This document shows positions 9,909 to 17,944 of a stretch of DNA of 36,596 bases, one piece after another. Position 1 is the stretch's first letter; each line of letters begins with the position of its first letter. Below the pieces are notes generated by a model. It did no database searches and was not told the origin of the DNA. It saw nothing but the letters and a program-made list of their open reading frames with translations. The translations under genes and the position numbers were made by a program. The stretch comes from an uncultured Bacteroidales bacterium (GTDB lineage: Bacteria > Bacteroidota > Bacteroidia > Bacteroidales > Bacteroidaceae), in the NCBI GenBank assembly GCA_902768605.1, contig CACXLY010000014.1:1-36596 (forward strand). The letters run 5' to 3'.

Positions 9909-10118
9909 GCACCGGAGGTGCGACAGACCACAGACGGGGGTGCAACCCCCGGTATTGAGTCATCCGAAATGCCTAAGCCCTGAAAGGGCGACAGAGTATG
10001 CAATCGGCAGAATATGAGTAGAATAAGGTGTCTGCCGCCCTTTCAGGGCTTCCTTCATCATCACGTCAATTACCGGGGGTTGCACCCCCGTCTGTAGTCT
10101 GTCGTCTCTTCGAGACTT
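9909..10118. repeat. Inverted pair of REP-like elements (BIME-like)
   Basis: Two copies of a modular repeat face each other around about 10013. Each copy has three hairpins with 3-nt loops. Left arm: GCACC/GGTGC (9909-9921), GGGGGT/ACCCCC (9936-9950) and GCCCT/AGGGC (9977-9989). Right arm, mirrored: GCCCT/AGGGC (10037-10049), GGGGGT/ACCCCC (10075-10089) and GTCTC/GAGAC (10104-10116). The outermost stem differs in sequence between arms but keeps its pairing. Related copies lie at 31420-31680. The element occupies much of the 9887-10390 gap after pssA. Confidence 0.85.
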
Positions 10119-10235
10119 TAGTAAGCCCCCCTGTGCTGCTTTTCGATTGTAGCACTGATGGATGAGCGTGTAGAGGGTGGAAGGAGTGTTTTTTACAGGA
10201 CTCCAATAGTACTGAATTTAGAAGGCGGAAAATCC

Positions 10236-10344
10236 CCCTCGCGAGGGAAAGATTTTTCCTTGCTGTAGCGTTGGCCGTTCCTTGCTGTGGGAAGTGGCGT
10301 TCCTTGCTGTGGGAAGTGGCGTTCCTTGCTGTGGCGTTGGCTGT
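10236..10344. repeat. GC palindrome plus 22-bp tandem repeats downstream of fbp
   Basis: A 12-bp palindrome CCCTCGCGAGGG (10236-10247) is followed by imperfect 22-bp units starting GTTCCTTGCTGT, clearest at 10277, 10299 and 10321. It lies beyond the 3' end of fbp, and the palindrome may act as a terminator hairpin. The same family is at 22768-22877 and, in the opposite orientation, 31321-31400. Confidence 0.8.
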
Positions 10345-10390
10345 TCCTTCGTGAAGGAATGAAAAGTCTTCTTTTGTCGGGTGCAGTGGC

Positions 10391-12385
10391 TTACTTTTTC
10401 ACGTTCTCCTTGATGATGCCGTGGCGGTAGGCGTGGAGCAGGGTGCGGAGCTCCTTTATCTGTTCCATGATCTGTCGGCCCTTGTCGGTGTCGCGGACGC
10501 GGATGCGGCGGCCCATCATCTCCACGATTTGCGTGCTGCTCTTGATGTCGGTGCCGTTGGCTACGGCTTCGGCGGTGCTGGTGAAGGGCTCGTGCTGGAT
10601 GAGCTGGAAGCCGCGGCTGTGATAGACGAGGGTATATCCGGCGATGCCTGTGGTGTGGTGATAGGCCTTGGCGAACCCGCCGTCGATGACCATCAGCATG
10701 CCGTCGGCCTTGATGGGGTTCTCGCCCTGGCTGGCATGTACGGGCACGTGGCCGTTGATGATGTGGCGCGTGCTTCCGCCGCCGTTCAGGGGGAGTGGCG
10801 AGACGCCGAAGCTGTCGAGGATGCGGGTGCAGACGGCGGGGTCTTCCCTCAGCTGGTAGTAGGCGCCTTTCTCTTCGTGATGCGTGGCGGGGTCGGCCAG
10901 GAAGTATCGCTCGAAGGTGGCCATGCGGTCCTTGTCGAAGAGCGGACTGTCGGGGCCGCACCAGAGGTACCAGAAGAAGTCGCGACTGCCCCCTTTCCGT
11001 CTTCCCCCGATGGTGGAGGGATATGCCGTGCGCATCTTGAGCTCGATTTGTTGCATGAGCTCGCGTCCCTCGTAGGGTTTGCCGTCGATCTCGACCTGTC
11101 GCATGCTGCCGTCGGGGTTGAGGGGGATGGAGGCGTGAAAGAGGAGGTTGCTGTTGCTGACCAGATACATGGAGCCGTGGCTGAAGAGGCAGCGGATGTG
11201 TTTTTGCAGTTTCTCGGAGATGCGGAACGAGTGGTGGAGGCGCTTCATCAGCTCTTCCTCATCGGGCGTGAGGCGATAGGGGTCGTCGGGCATGAGGGTG
11301 GGGAAGCGGGTGTCGAGCAGGGGATAGTCCTTTCCTGCGAATCGGTAGGTGCCTCGGGCCGGGTCGATGTTCTCGAGCGTACCGGTGCGGTCGATGTTCC
11401 ATTCGGGATGCTGGCGCACGAGCTGCCCCTCGAGCTTGAACTGTATTATGGAGATGGCCTTGTGCATCTGCGCGATGAGCCGGCGCCGCTTCTCGTCGTC
11501 CGTGGTCTGCCCGCTGCTGTCGATGGGCTGGAACTGCAGGCAGGGGTCGTCGGCATAGGTCTCCATGGCGAACGTGGCAAGGGGCAGGAGGTTGATGCCG
11601 TAGCCTTCCTCGAGGGTGGCCATGTTGGCGAAGCGGAGTGAGAGACGCAGCACGATGGCGATGCACGCGTCGCAGCCTGCCGCCGCCCCCATCCAGAGCG
11701 CGTCGTGGTTGCCCCATTGCAGGTCGAAGTTGTCGCGCGTCAGGAGGTAGTCCATGATGATGTGGGCGCCCGGGCCACGGTCGAAGATGTCGCCCAGGAT
11801 GTGGAGCTGGTCGATGCTCAGCTTGTGGATGACGTTGCAGATTGCCACGATGAAGTTTCTCGACTGCCCGGTCTGTACGATGGTCTCCACGATGCGGTTG
11901 ACGTAGGCATCCTTGTCCTCGTCGTCCGGGTTCTCGTGCAGTAGTTCCTCGATGATGTATGCGAACTGCTTCGGCAAGGCTTTGCGCACCTTGCTCCTGG
12001 TGTATTTGCTGCTGACGGAACGGCATACCTGTATGAGTCGGAGCAGCGTGGAGGCGTAAAAGTCGGAGAGGTCGTCGTCGGTGCCTTCCTCAATCATCTC
12101 GAGCCGCTTCTCGGGGTAGTAGATGAGGGTACAGAGGTCGCGCATCACTTCCTTTGGCAGGGAGCCCTCGAAGAGGTCGTTGACTTTGCGCTTGATATTG
12201 CCGCTGGCATTGCGCAGGATGTGCAGGAAGGCCTCATGCTCGCCGTGGATGTCGGCCACGAAATGTTCCGTGCCCTTCGGCAGACTGAGTATGGCCTCGA
12301 GGTTGATGATTTCAGTGCTGGCGCTCTCGCTGTTGGGAAACGTCTGGGCGAGCAGCTGCAGCAGTCGCATATCAGTGTTGTTCAT
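10391..12385 (-). CDS. fbp: Fructose-1,6-bisphosphatase, class III
   Basis: Gluconeogenic phosphatase converting fructose-1,6-bisphosphate to fructose-6-phosphate. The 664-residue length fits the class III (Bacillus Fbp-like) family rather than the ~330-residue class I. The metallophosphoesterase-type metal motifs are visible: VADIHGEHEAF near residue 45, GDIFDRGPG, and WGNHDALW about 40 residues later. No signal peptide. It is the last gene of the leftward rsmA / Na-Pi symporter / fbp group, but a 131-bp gap filled by an inverted-repeat element separates it from the symporter gene, so it may be transcribed separately. Confidence 0.93.
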   Translation of the reverse strand: MNNTDMRLLQLLAQTFPNSESASTEIINLEAILSLPKGTEHFVADIHGEHEAFLHILRNASGNIKRKVNDLFEGSLPKEVMRDLCTLIYYPEKRLEMIEEGTDDDLSDFYASTLLRLIQVCRSVSSKYTRSKVRKALPKQFAYIIEELLHENPDDEDKDAYVNRIVETIVQTGQSRNFIVAICNVIHKLSIDQLHILGDIFDRGPGAHIIMDYLLTRDNFDLQWGNHDALWMGAAAGCDACIAIVLRLSLRFANMATLEEGYGINLLPLATFAMETYADDPCLQFQPIDSSGQTTDDEKRRRLIAQMHKAISIIQFKLEGQLVRQHPEWNIDRTGTLENIDPARGTYRFAGKDYPLLDTRFPTLMPDDPYRLTPDEEELMKRLHHSFRISEKLQKHIRCLFSHGSMYLVSNSNLLFHASIPLNPDGSMRQVEIDGKPYEGRELMQQIELKMRTAYPSTIGGRRKGGSRDFFWYLWCGPDSPLFDKDRMATFERYFLADPATHHEEKGAYYQLREDPAVCTRILDSFGVSPLPLNGGGSTRHIINGHVPVHASQGENPIKADGMLMVIDGGFAKAYHHTTGIAGYTLVYHSRGFQLIQHEPFTSTAEAVANGTDIKSSTQIVEMMGRRIRVRDTDKGRQIMEQIKELRTLLHAYRHGIIKENVKK

Positions 12386-12409
12386 TGAGCATTGACAAGA
12401 AACAATTAT

Positions 12410-12503
12410 ATTTACGATTTGACGATTTACGATTTACTATTTATTTACGATTTAGTTATTTAACTATTTATTTTCTCCCCCTAAGGGGGAGCTAGAGGGG
12501 GTC
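12410..12503 (-). repeat. Dispersed 95-bp element, copy 1
   Basis: Read on the minus strand: a C/G hairpin segment (GACCCCCTCT, then CTCCCCC paired with GGGGGAG) followed by an AT-rich stretch of TAAATAGT/AAATCGT-like units. It is nearly identical to the plus-strand copy at 23494-23588, differing by about two substitutions and one indel. It fills the gap between the symporter gene and fbp. Confidence 0.9.
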
Positions 12504-12516
12504 TTCACCTTCCCTT

Positions 12517-14193
12517 TTACTTCTTCAGCCCAGAGCTCTCCAATACATTAATAATATAGTCGCCGAGCTTTTCGCACTCCGAGATGATGTCCATGTAGAA
12601 GACGCCCATCTGGTAGTCGTAGAGCTTGTCGTTGACATCAATGATGTTCTGGTTCTTCAGCTGGTCGCGGTAGTTGTTTATCTCGTTCTCCGTGTTGTAG
12701 TTCTTGTTGAGGCTGACGCTTCTGCTCTCACTCATCTGGATTGCCACCTGCATCTCGGCCAGCGCCTCGCCCACGAGACCCATCATGCTATGTATGTGCT
12801 GATACTGCGCCTCCGTGAAGTCCTCGGTGCCGTACTGCCGCTTGTGCTTCATCGTACGTGCCATGTTGAAGCACGAGTCGCCGATGCTCTCCAGTTCCGA
12901 GCAGACGCGCATCATCCTCTGTATGTCGAGCTTCGACTCTACGCTGAGTCGGCCCTCGCTCACCTGCGTCAGGTAGTCGGCTATCTCTATCTCCATCCTG
13001 TCCGTGATGCCCTCATACTTCTCGATGCGCGAGTAGAGCTTGTTGAACTCCTCTACTTTCGTGGTCTGCAGCAAGTCCTGCACCATGCCGTACATCCTGA
13101 GCAGGCGGGAGATGAAGACATTGACTTCCTTCTTCGCTTCCAGGACAGAGAGCTCGGCCGTCGACAGCAAGCCGCCGCTGATGTATTTGAGCTTCATGTC
13201 GTCCTCCTCGTTTTCGCCCTCACGAGCCGGCACGAGCAGACACACGAGCTTTTCCATCGGACCGATGAACCAGATGAGTATAAGCACGTTGCAGACGTTG
13301 AAGGCGGTGTGGAAGGCTGCCAGTGCGGCGTTGAGCGTCACCATGTCCTGCTGCCTGGCCGTCGGGTCGCAACCCACCAGGCCACACACGAACCCGACGA
13401 AGTACTTGTATATGCAGAGCACCCAGACGACGCCGAAGAGGTTGAAGATAAGGTGGGCGCGGGCCGCCCTCTGCGCCTGCACGCTCGCACTCATCGCTAC
13501 GACGTTCGACGTGATGGTCGTGCCGACGTTCTCTCCCATGACGAGCGCAATGCCCATGTCTATGGGGAGAGCGCCGGTGGAACACAGCGTCATCGTGATG
13601 GCCATGATGGCGGCAGAGCTCTGCACAGCGCATGTCAGCAGTCCGCCTATCAGAAGGAAGAGGAAATAGCTGCCGTAGCCCCAGCCCGAGAGACCCGTCA
13701 GGAAGCTCAGCAGACGCTCATTGTGACCAAGGTCCATCTCGATGGCGTTCGTCTTCAACGTGCTCAGACCCAGTAGCATCAGCGCTAAGCCCATCAGAAA
13801 CTCGCCGGTGTTGATGCTACGCTTCGTGTAGATCAGGGCGATGGCTATGATGATGGCGCTATAGACCACCAGACGCATGTCGAACGAACCCAGCACCATA
13901 ATCCAGGCGGTTGCCGTCGTACCGATGTTCGCACCCATGATGACGCTGATGGCCTGCGAGAGGGTGAGCAGTCCTGCACTGACGAAACTGACCGTCATCA
14001 CCGTGGTGGCCGTCGAGGACTGTATGGAGGTCGTGATGAAGGCACCGGTGAGGAGACCCGTGAAGCGGTTTGTCGTCATCGTGCCCAAGACGTTGGAGAG
14101 CTTGCTGCCTGCCATCTTCTGCAGTCCTTCGCTCATTACCTTCATGCCGTACATGAGGAGAGCGACGCAGCCGATAAGTATAAGAAATTCCAT
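12517..14193 (-). CDS. Na+/phosphate symporter with C-terminal PhoU-like domain
   Basis: Inner-membrane Na/Pi-cotransporter II (NptA/YjbB-like) protein of 558 residues. The duplicated QSS signature of the family is clear: QSSTATTVM in the first half and QSSAAIMAI in the second, with GANIGTT and GENVGTT repeats. About eight or more hydrophobic segments fill residues 1-320. From about 340 onward the protein is helical and charged, as in PhoU domains that modulate phosphate transporters. Likely role: phosphate movement across the inner membrane, the direction not determined. It begins 36 bp after rsmA and probably shares its transcript. Confidence 0.9.
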   Translation of the reverse strand: MEFLILIGCVALLMYGMKVMSEGLQKMAGSKLSNVLGTMTTNRFTGLLTGAFITTSIQSSTATTVMTVSFVSAGLLTLSQAISVIMGANIGTTATAWIMVLGSFDMRLVVYSAIIIAIALIYTKRSINTGEFLMGLALMLLGLSTLKTNAIEMDLGHNERLLSFLTGLSGWGYGSYFLFLLIGGLLTCAVQSSAAIMAITMTLCSTGALPIDMGIALVMGENVGTTITSNVVAMSASVQAQRAARAHLIFNLFGVVWVLCIYKYFVGFVCGLVGCDPTARQQDMVTLNAALAAFHTAFNVCNVLILIWFIGPMEKLVCLLVPAREGENEEDDMKLKYISGGLLSTAELSVLEAKKEVNVFISRLLRMYGMVQDLLQTTKVEEFNKLYSRIEKYEGITDRMEIEIADYLTQVSEGRLSVESKLDIQRMMRVCSELESIGDSCFNMARTMKHKRQYGTEDFTEAQYQHIHSMMGLVGEALAEMQVAIQMSESRSVSLNKNYNTENEINNYRDQLKNQNIIDVNDKLYDYQMGVFYMDIISECEKLGDYIINVLESSGLKK

Positions 14194-14229
14194 AGGGTGG
14201 TGGTAGATTATGGGGTTAAAGGTAATAGG

Positions 14230-15057
14230 TTATGGGTTACTGGCTGTGGAGGCCTGCAGCCTCAGGGTAAGGCCGACGAAGTCCTCCACGCTGAGTTGCT
14301 CGGGCCTTTTCTGCATGATGGGGTCGGCCAGGAGAGGCGTGAAGTCGGTCTTCTCCTCACGTTCGTTCTCGAGCCAGGAGAGCAGCGGCTTGATGTTGTT
14401 TCGCAGGGTCTTCCGCCTTTGGTTGAAGGTCGTCTTGACAAGCCTCTTGAAGAGCATCTCGTCGCAACCCAGTTCGGTCGTCTTGTTGCGGGTAAGCCGT
14501 ATGACAGCGCTGCGAACCTTTGGCGGCGGGTTGAAGACGCACGGCTCCACCGTGAAGAGGTACTCCACGTCATACCAGGCCTGAACGAGTACGCTCAGTA
14601 TGCCGTAGGTCTTGCTGCCGGGGCGAGCCGCCATGCGTTCTGCCACCTCCTTCTGGATCATGCCTGTGCAGCAGGGAATCAACTCCTTATAGTCGAGCAT
14701 CTTAAAGAATATCTGGCTGGAGATGTTGTATGGATAGTTGCCAGTCAGGACGAAGGGCGAGCCTCCGAAAGTCCTCTCAAGGTGCATCTTGAGGAAATCG
14801 TCCTCGATGATGCTGTCCTCGAGTTCGGGGTAGGTTCGTCTGAGGTACGCCACGCTCTCGTAGTCAATCTCCACGACCTTCACCTGCCGTGGCTTCTGCA
14901 CAAGGTACTGCGTCATCACGCCCATGCCGGGGCCGACCTCCAGAATAGGCAGGCCGGGGCACGCGTCCACCGTGTCGGCAATGCGCGAAGCAATAGTCAA
15001 GTCGGTCAGAAAGTGCTGGCCGAGGAACTTTTTAGGCTTGACGGCGCTATATTTCAC
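14230..15057 (-). CDS. rsmA: 16S rRNA dimethyladenosine methyltransferase
   Basis: RsmA/KsgA dimethylates the two adjacent adenosines in the 3' terminal hairpin of 16S rRNA during small-subunit assembly. Visible motifs over 275 residues: the N-terminal VKPKKFLGQHFLTD, the SAM-binding ILEVGPGMGVMTQ, and the catalytic GNYPYNIS in place of the usual N-L/P-P-Y. The start is GTG at 15057. An overlapping ATG two bases upstream is out of frame and meets a stop at once. The promoter is at 15112-15142. The last codons run into a short GGTTATGGGTTAC-like repeat that contains the stop. Confidence 0.95.
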   Translation of the reverse strand: MKYSAVKPKKFLGQHFLTDLTIASRIADTVDACPGLPILEVGPGMGVMTQYLVQKPRQVKVVEIDYESVAYLRRTYPELEDSIIEDDFLKMHLERTFGGSPFVLTGNYPYNISSQIFFKMLDYKELIPCCTGMIQKEVAERMAARPGSKTYGILSVLVQAWYDVEYLFTVEPCVFNPPPKVRSAVIRLTRNKTTELGCDEMLFKRLVKTTFNQRRKTLRNNIKPLLSWLENEREEKTDFTPLLADPIMQKRPEQLSVEDFVGLTLRLQASTASNP

Positions 15058-15075
15058 ATTTTTGCAATTTTACAA

Positions 15076-15106
15076 TTTGACAATTTAATTTTATTTCTTA
15101 CCTTTG
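15076..15106 (+). promoter_or_regulatory. Promoter of the flippase-like gene
   Basis: TTTG at 15076-15079, 19-nt spacer, TACCTTTG at 15099-15106: an exact Bacteroidetes consensus promoter. Predicted start near 15111, leader about 50 nt. Its -7 box sits inside the start region of the opposing rsmA promoter. Confidence 0.8.
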
Positions 15107-15111
15107 CAGTG

Positions 15112-15142
15112 CAAAAGTACAAAGAATAAGCGAAAGCGCAAA
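15112..15142 (-). promoter_or_regulatory. Promoter of rsmA
   Basis: Read on the minus strand: TTTG (15139-15142), 19-nt spacer, TACTTTTG (15112-15119). Predicted start near 15107, leader about 50 nt to the GTG at 15057. It overlaps the plus-strand promoter at 15076-15106. Confidence 0.75.
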
Positions 15143-15162
15143 AAGGAAAGGCGAAAATAATT

Positions 15163-16179
15163 GTGAAATTGCGGAATTCTGAATTTGTCAAATCAATAAA
15201 GGTCGCAGTACCTTTGGCATTGGCAGTCGGCATACTGTGGTGGATGTACCGCGGCATCAAGTGGGAGGAGCTCGCTTGTGCCCTGTCGGACCAGATGTCG
15301 TGGACGTGGATGCTTCTCAGCATGCCGTTCGGCATCTTGGCTCAAGTGCTGCGTGCAGTCCGCTGGCGTCAGGTGCTCTCTCCGGCCGGCGAGCATCCGC
15401 GGCTCATGGCTTGCGTCCACGCCATCTTCCTCAGTTACGCCAGCAGTCTCGTCGTGCCGCGAGTGGGCGAGGTACTGCGCTGCGGCGTCCTGAAACGCTA
15501 TGAAGGCACCAACTTCAGTCTGAGCATCGGCACCGTCGTCACGGAGCGCATCATCGACACTCTGCTCATCCTGCTCCTTTCTTTGTTGACTTTCCTCACG
15601 CAGATACCGGTCTTCATGAACTTCTTTCATAAGACGGGCGTCTCGATGTCCAGTCTGCCCATGCAGTTCTCCCTGACAGGTTGGCTCGTGACTGCTTTCT
15701 GCGGACTGCTCGCCTTGCTTTGCATCGTGTATGTCGCCATGCGATTCCGGCTCTTTTCAAAGACAAAATCTGTGGTTTCCGACCTCAAGAACGGCCTGCT
15801 CTCAGTTCGGGAAGTGGAGAGCCCTTTGCTTTTCGTCCTCTATTCCGTCGGCATCTGGGTGAGCTATTATCTGCATTTCTACCTCACCTTCTTTTGCTTC
15901 GACTTCACGGCCCATCTTGGAACGTTGGCAGCCCTCGTGGCTTTCGTGGTCGGCACCTTCGCCGTGCTGGTCCCCACCCCTAACGGCGCAGGCTCCTGGC
16001 ACCTTGCAGTCAAGACGGTCCTCGTGCTCTACGGCGTAGGACAGACTGATGCCGCCCTCTTCGTTCTCATCGTTCATACTCTGCAGACCTTGCTCGTGGC
16101 CCTGCTCGGCCTTTGGTCGTCAGCCTGTCTTGTCATGAGAAAACCAAAGGCACGTGATGCCGGGAGTCTGACATCGTGA
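15163..16179 (+). CDS. Flippase-like integral membrane protein (PF03706 type)
   Basis: A 338-residue multi-span membrane protein of the lysylphosphatidylglycerol synthetase transmembrane-region / UPF0104 type. These proteins form the flippase half of MprF or act alone in lipid or glycan lipid transport. No aminoacyl-transferase domain is attached here. Seven or eight hydrophobic segments are visible, with the conserved RAVRWRQVL and SLVVPRVGEVLRCGVLKRYEG loops near residues 65-120 and VPTPNGAGSWHLAVKTVL near 270. The start is GTG 15163. The last eight or so codons and the TGA stop lie in the first unit of a 22-bp tandem repeat, so the C-terminal tail is repeat-derived. The exact substrate is unknown. 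Confidence 0.85.
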   Translation: MKLRNSEFVKSIKVAVPLALAVGILWWMYRGIKWEELACALSDQMSWTWMLLSMPFGILAQVLRAVRWRQVLSPAGEHPRLMACVHAIFLSYASSLVVPRVGEVLRCGVLKRYEGTNFSLSIGTVVTERIIDTLLILLLSLLTFLTQIPVFMNFFHKTGVSMSSLPMQFSLTGWLVTAFCGLLALLCIVYVAMRFRLFSKTKSVVSDLKNGLLSVREVESPLLFVLYSVGIWVSYYLHFYLTFFCFDFTAHLGTLAALVAFVVGTFAVLVPTPNGAGSWHLAVKTVLVLYGVGQTDAALFVLIVHTLQTLLVALLGLWSSACLVMRKPKARDAGSLTS

Positions 16180-16275
16180 TGCTGGGAGTCTGACATCGTG
16201 ATGCTGGGAGTCTGGCAACGTGATGTCGGGAGTCTGACAACGTGATGCTGGGAGTCTGACAACGTGATGTCAGAC
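16153..16275. repeat. Five 22-bp tandem repeats ending in a hairpin
   Basis: Five 22-bp units beginning CGTGATGCTGGGAGTC start at 16153, 16175, 16197, 16219 and 16241, with a partial sixth. The TGA stop of the flippase gene (16177-16179) is in the second unit. The last boundary forms an 8-bp inverted repeat, GTCTGACA (16254-16261) and TGTCAGAC (16268-16275), with a 6-nt loop. No T-run follows. Confidence 0.9.
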
Positions 16276-16366
16276 ATTCATTGTCACGACGTATATCAAA
16301 TCCTCTGCAAAGGTATGCCATCGCGGCGCGGTTTGCGTGAAAAACATTATTATATTAGGAAATTCC

Positions 16367-16397
16367 TTTGAAGCACACTAAAAAAGTCGTATCTTTG
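16367..16397 (+). promoter_or_regulatory. Promoter of the serine hydrolase gene
   Basis: TTTG at 16367-16370, 19-nt spacer, TATCTTTG at 16390-16397. This exactly matches the Bacteroidetes consensus. Predicted leader of about 13 nt to the ATG at 16415. Confidence 0.82.
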
Positions 16398-16414
16398 CAT
16401 CAAAAAACTCGACT

Positions 16415-17671
16415 ATGCAAACAATATCGAAACTTCTGTGCCTGCTCATTCTCATTTTCATTCCTGCCCTCTGCCAGGCTCAGCCTTTGAAACACGTGCA
16501 GCCCGAGAAGGTGGGGATGGATTCGCGGCGACTGCTCAAGGCCGACTCCATCATCGCTCAGGCCATCAGCGACGGCGACATACCCGGCGCCGTGCTCGCC
16601 GTGGTGCGTCACGACCAGATTGCTTACCTGAAGGCCTACGGCAACAAGCAGGTGTGGCCCACTGTGCAACCCATGACCACCAATACCGTATTCGATATGG
16701 CCTCGTGCAGCAAGGCGATGTCCACGGCTTTGTCAGCTCTCATCCTTTGCGAAGAGGGGAAATTCCGGATGCTTGACGCTGTGAGCCGCTACGTCAGTGG
16801 TTTCGAGAACTGGAAAGACGAGTCGGGCGAGGCCACCATTCGCATTCATCACCTGATGACTCACACATCGGGCCTCCCCGCCTACTATTCGCCCGACCCC
16901 GCCGCTACGCCGAACCCCGATGCTTGTATTGAACACATCGCTCACATGAAACGTGGCTTCAAGCCCGGCACGGGGTTCCGATACAGCTGCCTTAACTTCA
17001 TCACCTTGCAGCGCATTATAGAGAAGGTCAGCGGCATGTCGTTGCGAGAATTTTCGCGTCAGCGCATCTTCGGTCCGCTTTGCATGAACCACACCGACTA
17101 CATCCCATGTGCTCCCGATGCCGATGGCGTTTGGCACAATACCGACAAACCTTGCTGGGCCGCCCTCATGCCGAAGGGCGAGGACTGGCGAAGCATCGTG
17201 GCGCCCACCACACGTCAGGCAGCCGACAGCGTGCTCTGTGGCATGGTGCACGACCCGCTGGCCCGCATCATGAACGGAGGCATCAGCGGCAACGCCGGCC
17301 TCTTTAGCACGGCCGAGGACATCGCTATCCTCTGTGCCATGCTACAGAATGACGGCACCTGGCAGGGCAAACGCATCATGAGCCCCCAAACGGCGCGCTT
17401 GGTGCGCACTGTGCCTCGATTTGCCGAGCCATTCGGTCGCACCTACGGTTGGGACTGCTATAGCGACTATGCTTCGTGCAATGGTGACCTCTTCTCCCCG
17501 CAGACCATTTGCCACACGGGTTTCACGGGAACGGGCATCGTCATAGATCCCGAGCTGGACTGCAGCGTCATCCTCCTCACGAACTCAGTGCATCCCGACG
17601 AGGGCGGCTCCACTGTCCGTCTGCGTTCCGTCGTAAGCAATGCGGTGGCGGCAAGTATTACCGACCGATAG
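16415..17671 (+). CDS. Secreted serine hydrolase of the beta-lactamase (class C/EstB-like) family
   Basis: A 418-residue protein with a signal peptide (MQTISKLLCLLILIFIPALCQA). It belongs to the penicillin-binding-protein-like serine hydrolases, which include class C beta-lactamases, D-aminopeptidases and esterases. The nucleophile motif SxxK is SCSK at 97-100. The second motif, normally YxN, reads Y190-S-C192 followed by LNF. The third, KTG-like box is HTGFTGTG near 370. LMTHTSGLP and the PQTARLV region also fit the family. A dedicated promoter is just upstream. A role in cell-wall or glycan metabolism is possible; beta-lactam resistance cannot be claimed. Confidence 0.88.
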   Translation: MQTISKLLCLLILIFIPALCQAQPLKHVQPEKVGMDSRRLLKADSIIAQAISDGDIPGAVLAVVRHDQIAYLKAYGNKQVWPTVQPMTTNTVFDMASCSKAMSTALSALILCEEGKFRMLDAVSRYVSGFENWKDESGEATIRIHHLMTHTSGLPAYYSPDPAATPNPDACIEHIAHMKRGFKPGTGFRYSCLNFITLQRIIEKVSGMSLREFSRQRIFGPLCMNHTDYIPCAPDADGVWHNTDKPCWAALMPKGEDWRSIVAPTTRQAADSVLCGMVHDPLARIMNGGISGNAGLFSTAEDIAILCAMLQNDGTWQGKRIMSPQTARLVRTVPRFAEPFGRTYGWDCYSDYASCNGDLFSPQTICHTGFTGTGIVIDPELDCSVILLTNSVHPDEGGSTVRLRSVVSNAVAASITDR

Positions 17672-17743
17672 CCATGCCAGCACCTGTTTTTCAGGCTAAG
17701 CATGCCCTAATTCCCCCTAAATCAATCATTTTTTGCCCAAAAC

Positions 17744-17775
17744 CTTGCAGAAATGGGGAATAATAGCTAACTTTG
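17744..17775 (+). promoter_or_regulatory. Probable sppA promoter
   Basis: TAACTTTG at 17768-17775 matches the -7 box. A weaker -33 box CTTG at 17744-17747 lies 20 nt upstream. The leader would be about 165 nt and contain a 12-unit heptamer array. Confidence 0.55.
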
Positions 17776-17796
17776 CCTGCTGAATTGTGTGATAAA

Positions 17797-17880
17797 GGAC
17801 AACGGATTACAGACAACAGACTACGGACTATAGACAACAGACAACGGACTACTGACAACGGACAAGGGACTACAGACAAG
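17797..17880. repeat. Twelve heptamers in the presumed sppA leader
   Basis: Exactly twelve 7-bp units of consensus RGACWAC run from 17797 to 17880. Three more units of the same family are at 23408-23428. On the minus strand the array is open in frame and would encode an SVVR/CPLS-like low-complexity peptide, which is not considered real. Confidence 0.9.
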
Positions 17881-17944
17881 GAGCATCGGTTGTAAGCAGT
17901 CGATAATGTTTTGGAAACACATTAACCAAATAACTTATATATTT

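Noticed and set aside
9887..10390. A hidden small gene or tRNA in the 504-bp gap
   Set aside because: The gap consists of the REP pair, a short hairpin-like segment near 10130-10155 and the 22-bp array; no cloverleaf or convincing ORF was seen.
10218..10961. A basic, His/Arg-rich ORF overlapping fbp
   Set aside because: It is a shadow frame of fbp that runs into the 22-bp array and translates as repeated QQG-like peptide.
16153..16275. Possible CRISPR array
   Set aside because: The 22-bp units are directly adjacent, without unique spacers, and no cas genes are present.
17691..17879. Small minus-strand protein of SVVR/CPLS repeats
   Set aside because: It is the heptamer array in the sppA leader translated; no promoter or conserved start.
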